Positions 1 through 9,300 of a stretch of 64,000 nt of DNA are shown here, in pieces (the first letter of the stretch is position 1; each line of letters begins with the position of its first letter). Source of the DNA: an uncultured Aquimarina sp. (GTDB lineage: Bacteria; Bacteroidota; Bacteroidia; Flavobacteriales; Flavobacteriaceae); the NCBI GenBank assembly GCA_947503835.1, contig CANNFM010000013.1, positions 145,835 to 209,834 on the forward strand. Reading direction: 5' to 3'. The notes below the pieces were generated by a model, which had not been told where the DNA came from, ran no database searches, and saw only the letters and a list, made by a program, of their open reading frames with translations. The translations under genes and the position numbers were made by a program.

Positions 1-3000
1 GGAGATGCTGCCGTAACTATTCCTGTTGACATTCCTGCGGGAACCTATACCTCGGGAACTCCTATTGCATTATCAAGTTTGAGGCAGCGATTTAATCAAC
101 AGAATTATTCATATCCAACCGTTATTAATCCAAGTGCACAACAAGAAGAAATGTTTGTGGCACCCTTTACAGGAGATTATGAGATTACTTTTTCGGCAGA
201 AACTTTTACAAATAATGGTTTGGTACGAGTGGGCACTACTTCAGGGGTCCAGGATGGGGTAGGCGACATATTTGATGGAGCAGGTGACAGAATTGATGCA
301 GTAACCCCATTAAAAAAATATACGTTCTCCTTAACACAGGGAACAACCTACTATATTTATAGTGTTGCAGGAGGAACATCAACTATGACTAATGTTAATG
401 TAGTACTTGATTATGTCCCACCTATCAATTTTGCCATCACAGATGAAAGCCTAGTAGAATCTGATGAAACTATTGATCTTACCTTATCTAATGCACAACC
501 TGGCTTGGTGATACAAGAAATTACAGGAGGAGCATTAATAGACAATCATGTATATACCATAACCAATGATGACAGTGCTACAGTAACCATAGCTGCCGAT
601 GCCGATGCAGATGAAGCGACAGCTAGTAGGGCGTTTACCCTCACAATGAGTGCAGCGGCTTCTACCGATGTGGATGTGAGTTATGCATTAACAGGTACAG
701 CCGCAGATCCAGCAGATTATGATGATGCTACTACAGTAGTAGGTACAGTTACTATTGCAGCAGGAACCACTACAGGAACGATTGATTTAACTGTAGTAAA
801 CGATACTGAAGTAGAAGTTATTGAAACGGTAATTGCCACACTAACGGCGGCAACTAATAATGCTTCTGTTACTGCAGATACGACTGCAGAGACATTAAAC
901 ATTACAGATGATGACGCAGCAGCCTTAACAATCTCGATCGCTCAGACGACTGATGGTGCTGAGAGTGGTACACCAACCAATGCACAATTTACCGTGAGTT
1001 TGGATGGTGGGGTCACCAACAATACAGGATCTGCTATTACTGGTACGCTTGCCTTAACCGGTACTGCGACCGCTGGCAGTGATTATACGAATGTAACGAC
1101 CTTCTCCATCGCAGATGGTGATAGTTCTGTAGTAGTAGATATCCCGGTATTAGACGATACCGAAGTAGAGGTTACCGAAACGGTGATCGCTACAATCTCT
1201 GCCCCAAGTGTGGGAGCCGTAAGTGCTACAGATAATGCTACGGCCAATATTACCGATGATGATTTAGCGGCCTTAACAATCTCGATCGCTCAGACCACCG
1301 ATGGTGCCGAATCTGGTACGCCAACCAATGCACAATTTACCGTGAGTTTGGATGGTGGGGTCACCAACAATACAGGTGCTGCCATTACAGGAACCATTGC
1401 CTTAACAGGTACTGCGACCTCGGGTAGTGATTATACCAATGTAACGACGTTCTCGATCGCAGATGGTGATAGTTCTGTAGTAGTAGATATCCCGGTATTA
1501 GACGATACCGAAGTAGAAGTTACCGAAACGGTGATCGCTACCATCTCTGCCCCAAGTGTTGGAGCTGTAAGTGCTACAGATAATGCTACGGCCGATATTA
1601 CAGATGATGATGCAACGGCCTTGACGATTTCGATCGCCCAAACCACCGATGGTGCCGAATCCGGTACCCCAACCAATGCACAGTTTACGGTTAGTTTGGA
1701 TGGTGGTGTGACCAACAATACAGGATCTGCCATTACAGGAACCATTACCTTAACGGGTACTGCGACCGCTGGCAGTGATTATACGAATGTAACGACCTTC
1801 TCCATCGCAGATGGAGATAGCTCCGTAGTAGTAGATATCCCGGTATTAGATGATACCGAAGTAGAAGTTACCGAAACAGTAATAGCCACGATCTCTGCCC
1901 CAAGTGTGGGAGCCGTAAGTGCTACAGATAATGCTACGGCCAATATCACAGATGATGATGCAGCAGCCTTAACAATCTCGATCGCTCAAACCACCGATGG
2001 AGCAGAAAGTGGTACACCCACCAATGCCCAGTTTACGGTAAGTTTGGATGGTGGTGTGACCAACAATACAGGTGCTGCCATTACCGGTACGATTACCTTA
2101 ACGGGTACCGCTACGGCAGGCAGTGACTATACGAATGTAACGACCTTCTCTATCGCAGATGGTGATAGTTCTGTAGTAGTGGATATTCCCGTATTAGATG
2201 ATACCGAAGTAGAAGTTACCGAAACAGTGATCGCTACAATCTCTGCACCAAGTGTGGGAGCCGTAAGTGCTACAGATAATGCTACGGCCAATATTACAGA
2301 TGATGATTTAGCGGCCTTGACGATTTCTATCGGTACTCCGGTAGATGGTACCGAGGGTACTTCAAACATTACCTATACAGTAAGTCTGGATGGTGGGGTA
2401 ACTAACAATACAGGTTCAGCCATAACGGGTACAGTTGCCTTAACGGGGACTGCAACCAATGGTACCGATTATACCAATGTAACCACCTTCTCGATTGCCG
2501 ATGGAGCCAGTTCTGGAACCATTACGGTTACAGTAACCGATGATACCGATGTAGAAGTAAACGAAACAGTAATTGCAACTATCTCTGCACCAAGTATAGG
2601 AGCAATAGGTACAGCCGCTGCCACTGCCAATATTATAGATGATGATGGTGCGGCCTTAACTATTTCGATAGGATCACCGGTCGATGGTACCGAAGGAGGA
2701 GCCAATGTTTCGTATACCGTTTCTCTGGATGGAGGAGCAACCAATACCACTGGATCTGCCATTACAGGAACAGTGACCTTAACAGGAACCGCAACCAATG
2801 GCACCGATTATACCAATGTAACCACCTTCTCGATTGCTAATACAGCCAGTTCTGGAACGATCACTGTACCAGTAACCGATGATAGTGATGTAGAAGTGAG
2901 TGAAACGGTAATTGCTACGATTTCTGCACCCAATGTAGGAGCAATCAATACGGCTGCAGCAACAGCAAATATTCTCGATAATGATACCGCAGGATTAACG

Positions 3001-6000
3001 ATTTCTATAGGATCACCTGTAGATGGAACCGAAGGTACATCGAATGTTTCGTATACTGTTTCTCTGGATGGGGGATTGAGTAATGGAACAGGTGCTGCGA
3101 TCACAGGAACGGTTGCCTTAACAGGAACCGCGACTAATGGATCGGATTATACCAATGTAACCACATTCTCAATAGCCGATGGAGCCAGTTCTGGAACCAT
3201 CACGGTTACAGTAACTAATGATACCGATGTAGAAATAAACGAAACCGTGATTGCAACGATCTCTGCACCAAGCGTAGGAGCAATTGGTACAGCTGCTGCC
3301 ACTGCCAATATTATAGATGATGATAGTGCAGCCTTAACCATTTCGATAGGATCACCAGTCGATGGTACCGAAGGAGGAGCCAATGTTTCGTATACGGTTT
3401 CTCTGGATGGAGGTACTACCAATACCACTGGAGCTGCGATCACTGGAACGGTTACCTTAACAGGAACCGCAACCAATGGTACAGATTATACCGATGTGAC
3501 TACCTTCTCGATTGCCGATGGAGCCAGTTCTGGAACCATCACTGTAACCGTAACCGATGATAGTGATGTAGAAGTGAGTGAAACGGTAATTGCTACGATT
3601 TCTGCACCTAGCGTAGGGGCCGTAAGTGCTACGGATAATGCAACGGCCAATATTCTCGATAATGATACCGCAGGGCTAACCATCTCGATAGGTTCTCCTG
3701 TTGATGGAACTGAAGGTACATCGAATGTTTCGTATACCGTATCTATGGATGGAGGATTAAGTAATGGAACAGGTGCTGCGATCACAGGAACGGTTGCCTT
3801 AACAGGAACCGCGACTAATGGTACCGATTATACTAATGTAACGACCTTCTCGATTGCCGATGGAGCCAGTTCTGGAACCATCACTGTACTCGTAACCGAT
3901 GATACTGATGTAGAAATTAATGAAACGGTAATTGCGACCATCTCTGCACCAAGTGTAGGAGCTATCGGTACGGCTGCAGCCACCGCTAATATTATAGATG
4001 ACGATAGTGGATCCCTTACAGTTTCTATAGGATCACCAGTCGATGGTACCGAAGGAGGAGCAAACATTTCCTATACTGTTTCTCTGGATGGTGGGGTAAC
4101 CAATACAACCGGATCGCCTATTACAGGAACAATTACCTTAACAGGAACCGCAACCAGTGGTAGTGATTATACCAATGTAACAAGCTTTTCGATTGCCAAT
4201 AATAGTAGTGCTGTAGTGGTGCCGGTAACGGTAACCGATGATACCGAAGTAGAAGTAAGCGAAACGGTGATAGCTACGATCTCCTTATTAAATATAGGAT
4301 CCGTAGGAACAGCAGCAGCTACAGCAAACATTGCCGATAATGATGCAGGAGCCTTAACATTATCCATAGGCTCACCAGTAGATGGTACCGAAGGAGGAAC
4401 GAATGTTTCGTATACCGTTTCTATGGATGGTGGATTGAGTAATGGAACCGGAGCGGCCATAACAGGAACTGTTACCTTAACAGGAACCGCGACTAATGGT
4501 ACCGATTATACTAATGTAACTACCTTCTCTATCGCCGATGGAGCCAGTACTGGAACGATCATTGTACCAGTGACTGATGATACCGATGTAGAAGTGAGTG
4601 AAACGGTGATTGCCACGATTTCTGCACCAAGTGTAGGAGCTATCGGTACTGCTGCAGCGACAGCGAATATAGCCGATAATGATGCAGCTGCCTTAATGAT
4701 CTCTATTGGTTCACCAGTAGATGGCACCGAGGGAGGAGCTAATGTAAGTTATACTGTCTCTTTAGACGGAGGATTGAGTAATGGAACCGGAGCGGCCATA
4801 ACAGGTACGGTAGCCTTAACAGGAACTGCTACTGCTGGAAGTGATTATACTAATGTAACCACCTTCTCAATAGCCAATGGAGCTAGTTCTGGAACCGTCA
4901 CGGTTACAGTAACTGATGATAGTGTGGTAGAAGTAAGCGAAACGGTAATTGCGACCATCTCTGCACCAAGTGTAGGAATGATCAATACTGCTGCCGCAAC
5001 AGCGAATATAGGCGATAATGATACCGCAGGACTAACTATTTCGATAGGTTCTCCTGTTGATGGTACCGAAGGCACTTCGAATGTAACCTATACCGTTTCT
5101 CTGGATGGAGGATTGAGTAATGGAACCGGAGTCGCCATAACAGGTACAGTGGCCTTAACAGGAACCGCTACAGCTGGTAGTGATTACACGAATGTAACCA
5201 CCTTCTCGATTGCTGATGGAGCTAGTTCTGGAACGATCACTGTACCAGTAACCGATGATACCAATGTAGAAGTAAGCGAAACGGTGATTGCTACGATTTC
5301 TGCACCAAGTGTAGGAATGATCAATACGGCTGCGGCCACCGCCAATATTATCGATAATGATCTTGCAGCGTTAACCATTTCTATTGCTGCAACCACCGAT
5401 GGTATAGAAGGAACCCCAGCAACCGATGCCATATTTACTGTGAGTTTAGATGGAGGAGTAACAAATACTACCGGAGTTGCCATTACAGGTACAGTAGCGC
5501 TAACAGGAGGAACCGCCATTAATGGTACAGATTTTACCGATGTAACGAGCTTCTCGATTGCTGATGGTACTGGTTCAGTCGCGATTACAGTTCCTATACT
5601 AGATGATACCGATTTAGAAGGTACAGAAACGATTATAGCCACGATTTCTGCACCAAGTGTAGGAATGATCAATGGAACTAATGGTAGTGCAACAGCAAAT
5701 CTGATTGACGATGATGTAGATTCTGATGGTGATGGAGTAGCTGATAGTGTTGATAATTGCCCAAATACTTCAACAGGGCTAGCTGTAGATGCTAATGGTT
5801 GCCCAACAGTAGCAAGTATCGTATCGGTTTCTGATGATCCTGCCGATGGAGGATTTACTGGAGATGATTTAACGGGTACCGGGGTAACTAATGTAAACAA
5901 TGATAATATTGATAAGTATGAAAAACTAATCGCCCAGGCGAGTCCGGCACCGGTAACGGTAGCAGATTTACAAGTCATCATAGATCTTGCAAATGCAATA

Positions 6001-6681
6001 GCAGATATAGTGGCGAACTCAGACGATCCTGCCGATGGCAACCCTTCTGCAGCCGACCTTATCGCCGTTGGATTAAACAATGTACAAACAGACAACGTTG
6101 GGCTATACGAGGAAGTAATTGCAAATACCAATCCAGAGCCGTGTACATTAGCAGAACTTCAGGCAATTATAGATGAGGTGAATGAGATTGTCGTGATCGT
6201 AAATAATGCCGATGACCCTGCCGATGGTAACCCATCAATTGACGATCTCAATGATGTAGGCGTCACCGACCTCGATCCGGATCTTCAAGATGCATATGAA
6301 ATAGCTATTGCCAATGCTAATCCTAAACCGAGAACTCTGGCAGAACTACAAGCCATTATAGATGCAGTAAATGCCAATCCACCAGCAAGTACCCTTACAG
6401 TCGAACAGGGATTCTCTCCTAATGGTGATGGCGTCAACGATACTTGGATAATAGGTGGAATTGAATCCTTCCCAAACCATGAGATTAAACTCTTTAATCG
6501 ATGGGGTAACGAAGTATTCTCGGCAATAAACTATCAGAATGACTGGAATGGTGTTTCTAACGGAAAACGAGTCCTTGGTGGTTCGGGTGACAGGTTGCCT
6601 ACAGGAGCCTATTATTATGTGATCGAAACAGGAACTAGTGAAGTAGCACCTTTTACAGGTTGGATATATATAAACTATTAA
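1..6681 (+). CDS. Giant Calx-beta repeat adhesin, T9SS cargo, 5' end outside window
   Basis: The reading frame is open from base 1, so the gene starts upstream; the first internal start-like codon (TTG at 79) is not its start. In order the visible part holds an N-terminal beta-rich segment (to about base 560), one diverged and fourteen near-identical Calx-beta repeats rich in acidic DDD/DND calcium-binding turns (about 580-5715), a short TSP3-like stretch (DSDGDGVADSVDNC, from 5719), three related 64-residue helical repeats containing DDPADG and LAELQAIID (about 5812-6385), and a C-terminal domain starting near 6390 with FSPNGDGVND and LFNRWGNEVF. That last motif set defines the gliding-motility-associated CHU_C sorting domain, used by large SprB-like adhesins exported by the type IX system. 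The following gene encodes a SprF/PorP-like protein, the usual partner. By family knowledge it is a cell-surface filament or adhesin; ligand unknown. Confidence 0.93.
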   Translation, partial: GDAAVTIPVDIPAGTYTSGTPIALSSLRQRFNQQNYSYPTVINPSAQQEEMFVAPFTGDYEITFSAETFTNNGLVRVGTTSGVQDGVGDIFDGAGDRIDAVTPLKKYTFSLTQGTTYYIYSVAGGTSTMTNVNVVLDYVPPINFAITDESLVESDETIDLTLSNAQPGLVIQEITGGALIDNHVYTITNDDSATVTIAADADADEATASRAFTLTMSAAASTDVDVSYALTGTAADPADYDDATTVVGTVTIAAGTTTGTIDLTVVNDTEVEVIETVIATLTAATNNASVTADTTAETLNITDDDAAALTISIAQTTDGAESGTPTNAQFTVSLDGGVTNNTGSAITGTLALTGTATAGSDYTNVTTFSIADGDSSVVVDIPVLDDTEVEVTETVIATISAPSVGAVSATDNATANITDDDLAALTISIAQTTDGAESGTPTNAQFTVSLDGGVTNNTGAAITGTIALTGTATSGSDYTNVTTFSIADGDSSVVVDIPVLDDTEVEVTETVIATISAPSVGAVSATDNATADITDDDATALTISIAQTTDGAESGTPTNAQFTVSLDGGVTNNTGSAITGTITLTGTATAGSDYTNVTTFSIADGDSSVVVDIPVLDDTEVEVTETVIATISAPSVGAVSATDNATANITDDDAAALTISIAQTTDGAESGTPTNAQFTVSLDGGVTNNTGAAITGTITLTGTATAGSDYTNVTTFSIADGDSSVVVDIPVLDDTEVEVTETVIATISAPSVGAVSATDNATANITDDDLAALTISIGTPVDGTEGTSNITYTVSLDGGVTNNTGSAITGTVALTGTATNGTDYTNVTTFSIADGASSGTITVTVTDDTDVEVNETVIATISAPSIGAIGTAAATANIIDDDGAALTISIGSPVDGTEGGANVSYTVSLDGGATNTTGSAITGTVTLTGTATNGTDYTNVTTFSIANTASSGTITVPVTDDSDVEVSETVIATISAPNVGAINTAAATANILDNDTAGLTISIGSPVDGTEGTSNVSYTVSLDGGLSNGTGAAITGTVALTGTATNGSDYTNVTTFSIADGASSGTITVTVTNDTDVEINETVIATISAPSVGAIGTAAATANIIDDDSAALTISIGSPVDGTEGGANVSYTVSLDGGTTNTTGAAITGTVTLTGTATNGTDYTDVTTFSIADGASSGTITVTVTDDSDVEVSETVIATISAPSVGAVSATDNATANILDNDTAGLTISIGSPVDGTEGTSNVSYTVSMDGGLSNGTGAAITGTVALTGTATNGTDYTNVTTFSIADGASSGTITVLVTDDTDVEINETVIATISAPSVGAIGTAAATANIIDDDSGSLTVSIGSPVDGTEGGANISYTVSLDGGVTNTTGSPITGTITLTGTATSGSDYTNVTSFSIANNSSAVVVPVTVTDDTEVEVSETVIATISLLNIGSVGTAAATANIADNDAGALTLSIGSPVDGTEGGTNVSYTVSMDGGLSNGTGAAITGTVTLTGTATNGTDYTNVTTFSIADGASTGTIIVPVTDDTDVEVSETVIATISAPSVGAIGTAAATANIADNDAAALMISIGSPVDGTEGGANVSYTVSLDGGLSNGTGAAITGTVALTGTATAGSDYTNVTTFSIANGASSGTVTVTVTDDSVVEVSETVIATISAPSVGMINTAAATANIGDNDTAGLTISIGSPVDGTEGTSNVTYTVSLDGGLSNGTGVAITGTVALTGTATAGSDYTNVTTFSIADGASSGTITVPVTDDTNVEVSETVIATISAPSVGMINTAAATANIIDNDLAALTISIAATTDGIEGTPATDAIFTVSLDGGVTNTTGVAITGTVALTGGTAINGTDFTDVTSFSIADGTGSVAITVPILDDTDLEGTETIIATISAPSVGMINGTNGSATANLIDDDVDSDGDGVADSVDNCPNTSTGLAVDANGCPTVASIVSVSDDPADGGFTGDDLTGTGVTNVNNDNIDKYEKLIAQASPAPVTVADLQVIIDLANAIADIVANSDDPADGNPSAADLIAVGLNNVQTDNVGLYEEVIANTNPEPCTLAELQAIIDEVNEIVVIVNNADDPADGNPSIDDLNDVGVTDLDPDLQDAYEIAIANANPKPRTLAELQAIIDAVNANPPASTLTVEQGFSPNGDGVNDTWIIGGIESFPNHEIKLFNRWGNEVFSAINYQNDWNGVSNGKRVLGGSGDRLPTGAYYYVIETGTSEVAPFTGWIYINY
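919..5715 (+). repeat. Fourteen in-frame Calx-beta coding repeats, about 342 bp each
   Basis: Each unit begins near LTISI and ends at an acidic DDD or DND triplet, with the conserved core TGTATxGxDYTNVTTFSIA and VEVxETVIATISAP. Repeats 1-4 carry AQTTDGAESGTPTNAQ (about 115 residues); repeats 5-13 carry GSPVDGTEG or GTPVDGTEG (about 113 residues); repeat 14 returns to a first-type-like sequence. Nucleotide identity between neighbours is high. All units keep the frame. Such arrays vary in copy number by recombination and are prone to misassembly. Confidence 0.9.
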
Positions 6682-6697
6682 ATGATATGTAATTACC

Positions 6698-6725
6698 GAG
6701 AGGATGAACATCTTGTCATCCTCTC
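6698..6725. other. Perfect 10-bp hairpin between adhesin and sprF-like gene
   Basis: GAGAGGATGA and TCATCCTCTC form a perfect stem around an 8-base loop in the 69-base gap between the adhesin stop codon and the sprF-like start. No T-run follows on either strand, so it is not a classical intrinsic terminator. It could be an RNA-processing or stability element that sets the ratio of cargo to partner. That role is inference. Confidence 0.6.
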
Positions 6726-6750
6726 CATAAAAACAACAAAATATAAGCAA

Positions 6751-7644
6751 ATGAAAAATTTAAAAACTATATTTTTTGTACTAGCACTATCATTTGTAGT
6801 ACAAGCCACAGCTCAACAAGATCCTCATTTTAGTCTCTATAAATATAATATGAATGTTATATCACCTGCCTATGCAGGTACTAATGGAAGCCTAGAAGCC
6901 ATGTTTGGTGTTCGTAGTCAATGGGTAGGTATACCAGATGGCCCTGAAATCCTTAATTTTAATATAAACTCGCCCATAGGTAAGAATGTTGGAGTAGGGT
7001 TGAGCATTATTAATGATCAGGTTTTTGTTTTAGAAGAAACACATTTATATGCCGATTTTTCATATAAAATACAGGTAGGTAACGATTTAAATTTATATGC
7101 GGGTGTTAAAGCAGGAGGAACATTCTTAAATGTTGATCTTAATGCTTTAGATATTGATGATGATCCTCTATTTGCTGAAAATGTAAGCAATTTTAATCCT
7201 AATATAGGGGTAGGTTTCTATTTGAAAGCACCTCAATACTATGTTACTTTATCAGCTCCGTCTTTACTCAAAAATGATAGGTTCGAGAGAGAAGGGGTAG
7301 TCCCTGTATCGGCTAGTGATGATGTATCCTTTTTCTTAGGAGGAGGAGGTGATTTTGTAATTAGCAGATCGCTTGATAATACATTTAAGTTACGTCCATC
7401 TACGTTAATAAGAGCAGTAAATGGATCTCCTATATCTATCGATCTCACCGCATCGGGAGTGTTTAATGATCGTTTCGAACTGGGAGCAAACTATCGATTA
7501 GATGAAAGTGTTACTTTCTTTATTACCGCTGGCTTTATAGATAGTGTGCTTCATTTTGGATACGCATACGAATATACCACTACCGATGTGGGTACATATA
7601 ATAATGGAACTCATGAAATCATAATGAAACTAAAACTAAAATAA
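6751..7644 (+). CDS. PorP/SprF-like type IX secretion membrane protein
   Basis: The start at the ATG of MKNLKTIFFVLAL is chosen because it opens a signal peptide ending ...VQATAQ; the in-frame ATG at 6682 would add 23 non-signal residues and run through a perfect hairpin. The mature protein begins QDPHFSLYKYNMNVISPAYAGT, the hallmark of the PorP/SprF family (outer-membrane beta-barrel, about 300 residues). SprF-type proteins lie directly downstream of CHU_C-domain adhesins and are needed for their export or anchoring through the type IX system. Here the gap to the adhesin is 69 bases, so the pair probably forms one transcription unit. The barrel should sit in the outer membrane. Repeated terminator-like structures follow. 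Confidence 0.92.
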   Translation: MKNLKTIFFVLALSFVVQATAQQDPHFSLYKYNMNVISPAYAGTNGSLEAMFGVRSQWVGIPDGPEILNFNINSPIGKNVGVGLSIINDQVFVLEETHLYADFSYKIQVGNDLNLYAGVKAGGTFLNVDLNALDIDDDPLFAENVSNFNPNIGVGFYLKAPQYYVTLSAPSLLKNDRFEREGVVPVSASDDVSFFLGGGGDFVISRSLDNTFKLRPSTLIRAVNGSPISIDLTASGVFNDRFELGANYRLDESVTFFITAGFIDSVLHFGYAYEYTTTDVGTYNNGTHEIIMKLKLK

Positions 7645-7697
7645 TGGGCTATGGATTAATAATATAAACTGATTGTACTATGTACAATTAGTTGTAC

Positions 7698-7881
7698 GAT
7701 GCATTTTGACGATGTGTTTACTTAAACCCCCTGTTGTTAGGGGTAATTTCGGGGGGTTTTAAATTTAGATTGTAGTTATAAAATATAAGTTGCTTGTTAT
7801 TTGAATAAGCGGCTATAAAGATGCATTTGACGATGTGTTTACTTAAACCTCCCGTTATTAGGGGTAATTGCGGGGGGTTTT
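7698..7881 (+). repeat. Two 62-bp direct repeats, each a terminator-like hairpin
   Basis: Copies at 7698-7760 and 7820-7881 are nearly identical (starting GATGCATTT, then GACGATGTGTTTACTTAAAC) and lie 122 bases apart. Each ends in a C-run/G-run stem closed by AAAC and GTTT and followed by T residues, the shape of an intrinsic terminator for the sprF-like gene. A shorter inverted repeat ATTGTAC/GTACAAT sits just before copy 1 (7672-7688). The 483-base gap before trmH holds these two copies, a further terminator at 8054-8092 and no convincing gene. Confidence 0.65.
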
Positions 7882-8053
7882 CTTTTAAAAATAAAAACTG
7901 AATGATTGTTTTTTTGCTATATGATAATGTAATATTGAAATTTAAGTGTTTTTTAAATCTAAATTGATTGTGATAGAGATTAGTTTTATCTGCGCTAAAT
8001 GATAAAATATATTTTCTGCCACAAGGTTTAGATACATTAAATGGATTGTTTGG

Positions 8054-8092
8054 AAGCTGCCTTATGTTTATGATTTGGCAGCTTTTTTTTAT
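8054..8092 (+). terminator. Intrinsic terminator upstream of trmH
   Basis: AAGCTGCC pairs with GGCAGCTT around a 15-base loop, and a run of eight T residues follows. It reads on the plus strand, yet no protein gene ends nearby: the previous stop is at 7644 and two terminator-like repeats lie in between. It may end a short untranslated RNA made from about 7900-8080, or attenuate trmH. Confidence 0.7.
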
Positions 8093-8127
8093 TAAAAAAT
8101 AGGAGATGTTTTTATATTTTAGCAATT

Positions 8128-8784
8128 ATGTTAGATATAAAGCTTATAGAATATTTAGAATCATTTCTCACTCCACGACGATTAGGTTTATATGAAAAGG
8201 TCTTAAATCATAGAACCAATCATTTTACGGTTGCTATCGAAGACGTTTATCAATTACATAATACCAGTGCTGTAATACGAAGTTGTGACGTTTTTGGGAT
8301 TCAGAACGTACATGTGATCGAAGAGGTGAATATAAAACGAATCGATAGAGAAATTGCTATGGGAGCCCAGAAATGGGTTGATGTTAATAGGTATCCAACA
8401 ACTAATGAGTGTTTAAATAAGTTAAAGAGTAAGGGGTATCAAATAGTGGCCACAACGCCTCATGATGATTCTAAAGTACTGCAAGATTTTGACGTAACAA
8501 AACCTTCTGCTTTTTTCTTCGGAAGAGAGCAGCAAGGATTAAGTGATGCGGTACTAAAAGAAGCCGATTGTAAGCTACATATTCCTATGGTTGGTTTTAC
8601 CGAAAGCCTCAATATTTCTGTTTCTGCAGCTATTACGCTACAATATGTCACTTCAGAATTAAGGAAAACAGATTTGACATGGCAATTATCAGAAGAAGAA
8701 AAATTGCAAAAACGGTTGGAGTGGGCTAAGAAAGCAATCAAAAGTCATGAACAAATTATTGCTAGATATCATGAAAATAAGTAA
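8128..8784 (+). CDS. trmH: tRNA (guanosine-18-2'-O)-methyltransferase TrmH, SpoU family
   Basis: SPOUT-fold methyltransferase that methylates the 2'-OH of G18 in the D-loop of tRNAs using S-adenosylmethionine. The family motifs are all visible: motif 1 NTSAVIRSCDVFG near residue 46, motif 2 FFFGREQQGLS near residue 131, and motif 3 IPMVGFTESLNISVSAAI near residue 152, which forms the knotted cofactor site. The C-terminal extension RLEWAKKAIKSHEQI is typical of TrmH as opposed to TrmL or RlmB. Length (218 residues) is normal. The start follows a long intergenic stretch and has no clear Shine-Dalgarno sequence. A 7-bp tandem array begins five bases after its stop codon. Confidence 0.9.
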   Translation: MLDIKLIEYLESFLTPRRLGLYEKVLNHRTNHFTVAIEDVYQLHNTSAVIRSCDVFGIQNVHVIEEVNIKRIDREIAMGAQKWVDVNRYPTTNECLNKLKSKGYQIVATTPHDDSKVLQDFDVTKPSAFFFGREQQGLSDAVLKEADCKLHIPMVGFTESLNISVSAAITLQYVTSELRKTDLTWQLSEEEKLQKRLEWAKKAIKSHEQIIARYHENK

Positions 8785-8789
8785 CTTCC

Positions 8790-8908
8790 TAACACCTAAC
8801 ACCTAACACCTAACACCTAACACTTAACACCTAACACTTAACACCTAACACTTAACACCTAACACTTAACACCTAACACTTAACACCTAACACTTAACAC
8901 TTAATAGT
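8790..8908 (+). repeat. Heptamer tandem array TAACACC/TAACACT abutting a start codon
   Basis: Sixteen perfect 7-bp units (four TAACACC, then mostly strict alternation of TAACACT and TAACACC) run from 8790 to 8901; a degenerate unit TAATAGT fills 8902-8908, and the ATG of the VOC gene is the next base. The array therefore occupies the whole 5' region of that gene. A second 7-bp array lies at 37111-37166. Confidence 0.97.
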
Positions 8909-9274
8909 ATGGTTACATGGTTCGAAATTCCGGTTACAGATATGGTTAGAGCTAAAGCTTTTTACGAAAAAGTTTTTGACATCGAAATGAATGTGCAACA
9001 AATGGATGGTATTACGATGGGTTGGTTTCCTAATACAAATCAGACAGGAGTTGCTACAGGTACATTAATTGATGCAGGAGAACATTATAAACCGAGTAGT
9101 GATGGAGTATTGGTTTACTTTTCTTGTGAAGACGTTTCAAATGAAATAGGAAGGGTAGAAGGAGCAGGAGGTAAAGTCGTTTCTGATAAAAAACAAATCT
9201 CTGAAAGTAATGGATATATGGCCTACTTTATTGATTCTGAAGGAAACCGAATTGCGCTTCATTCTTCGAAATAA
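8909..9274 (+). CDS. VOC (glyoxalase/bleomycin-resistance) family protein
   Basis: Small protein of 121 residues with the vicinal-oxygen-chelate signature near its N-terminus (TWFEIPVTDMVRAKAFYEKVF) and the matching C-terminal half ending YMAYFIDSEGNRIALHS. Members are metal-dependent or metal-free enzymes or binding proteins; the substrate cannot be read from sequence. It has one betaalphabetabetabeta pair, normal for short cytoplasmic VOC proteins that dimerise. The start is fixed by the VOC N-terminus. Upstream is only the heptamer array, so there is no ribosome binding site in the usual sense and expression could depend on array length (inference). Confidence 0.85.
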   Translation: MVTWFEIPVTDMVRAKAFYEKVFDIEMNVQQMDGITMGWFPNTNQTGVATGTLIDAGEHYKPSSDGVLVYFSCEDVSNEIGRVEGAGGKVVSDKKQISESNGYMAYFIDSEGNRIALHSSK

Positions 9275-9300
9275 ATTAATGTAAATTTGATATAAGAAAA

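Noticed and set aside
717..6131. A series of long minus-strand reading frames opposite the adhesin repeats
   Set aside because: They recur with the repeat period and have the low-complexity Ser/Val/Ala composition expected from the reverse of Calx-beta coding sequence; none has a start context or family match.
7718..8125. Minus-strand frame of 135 codons before trmH
   Set aside because: It runs across the two repeated terminator-like elements, is rich in Lys/Asn/Ile as expected of AT-rich noncoding DNA, and matches no family.
8790..8908. CRISPR-like reading of the heptamer array
   Set aside because: The units are 7 bp with no spacers; it is a simple tandem repeat. No cas genes are present.
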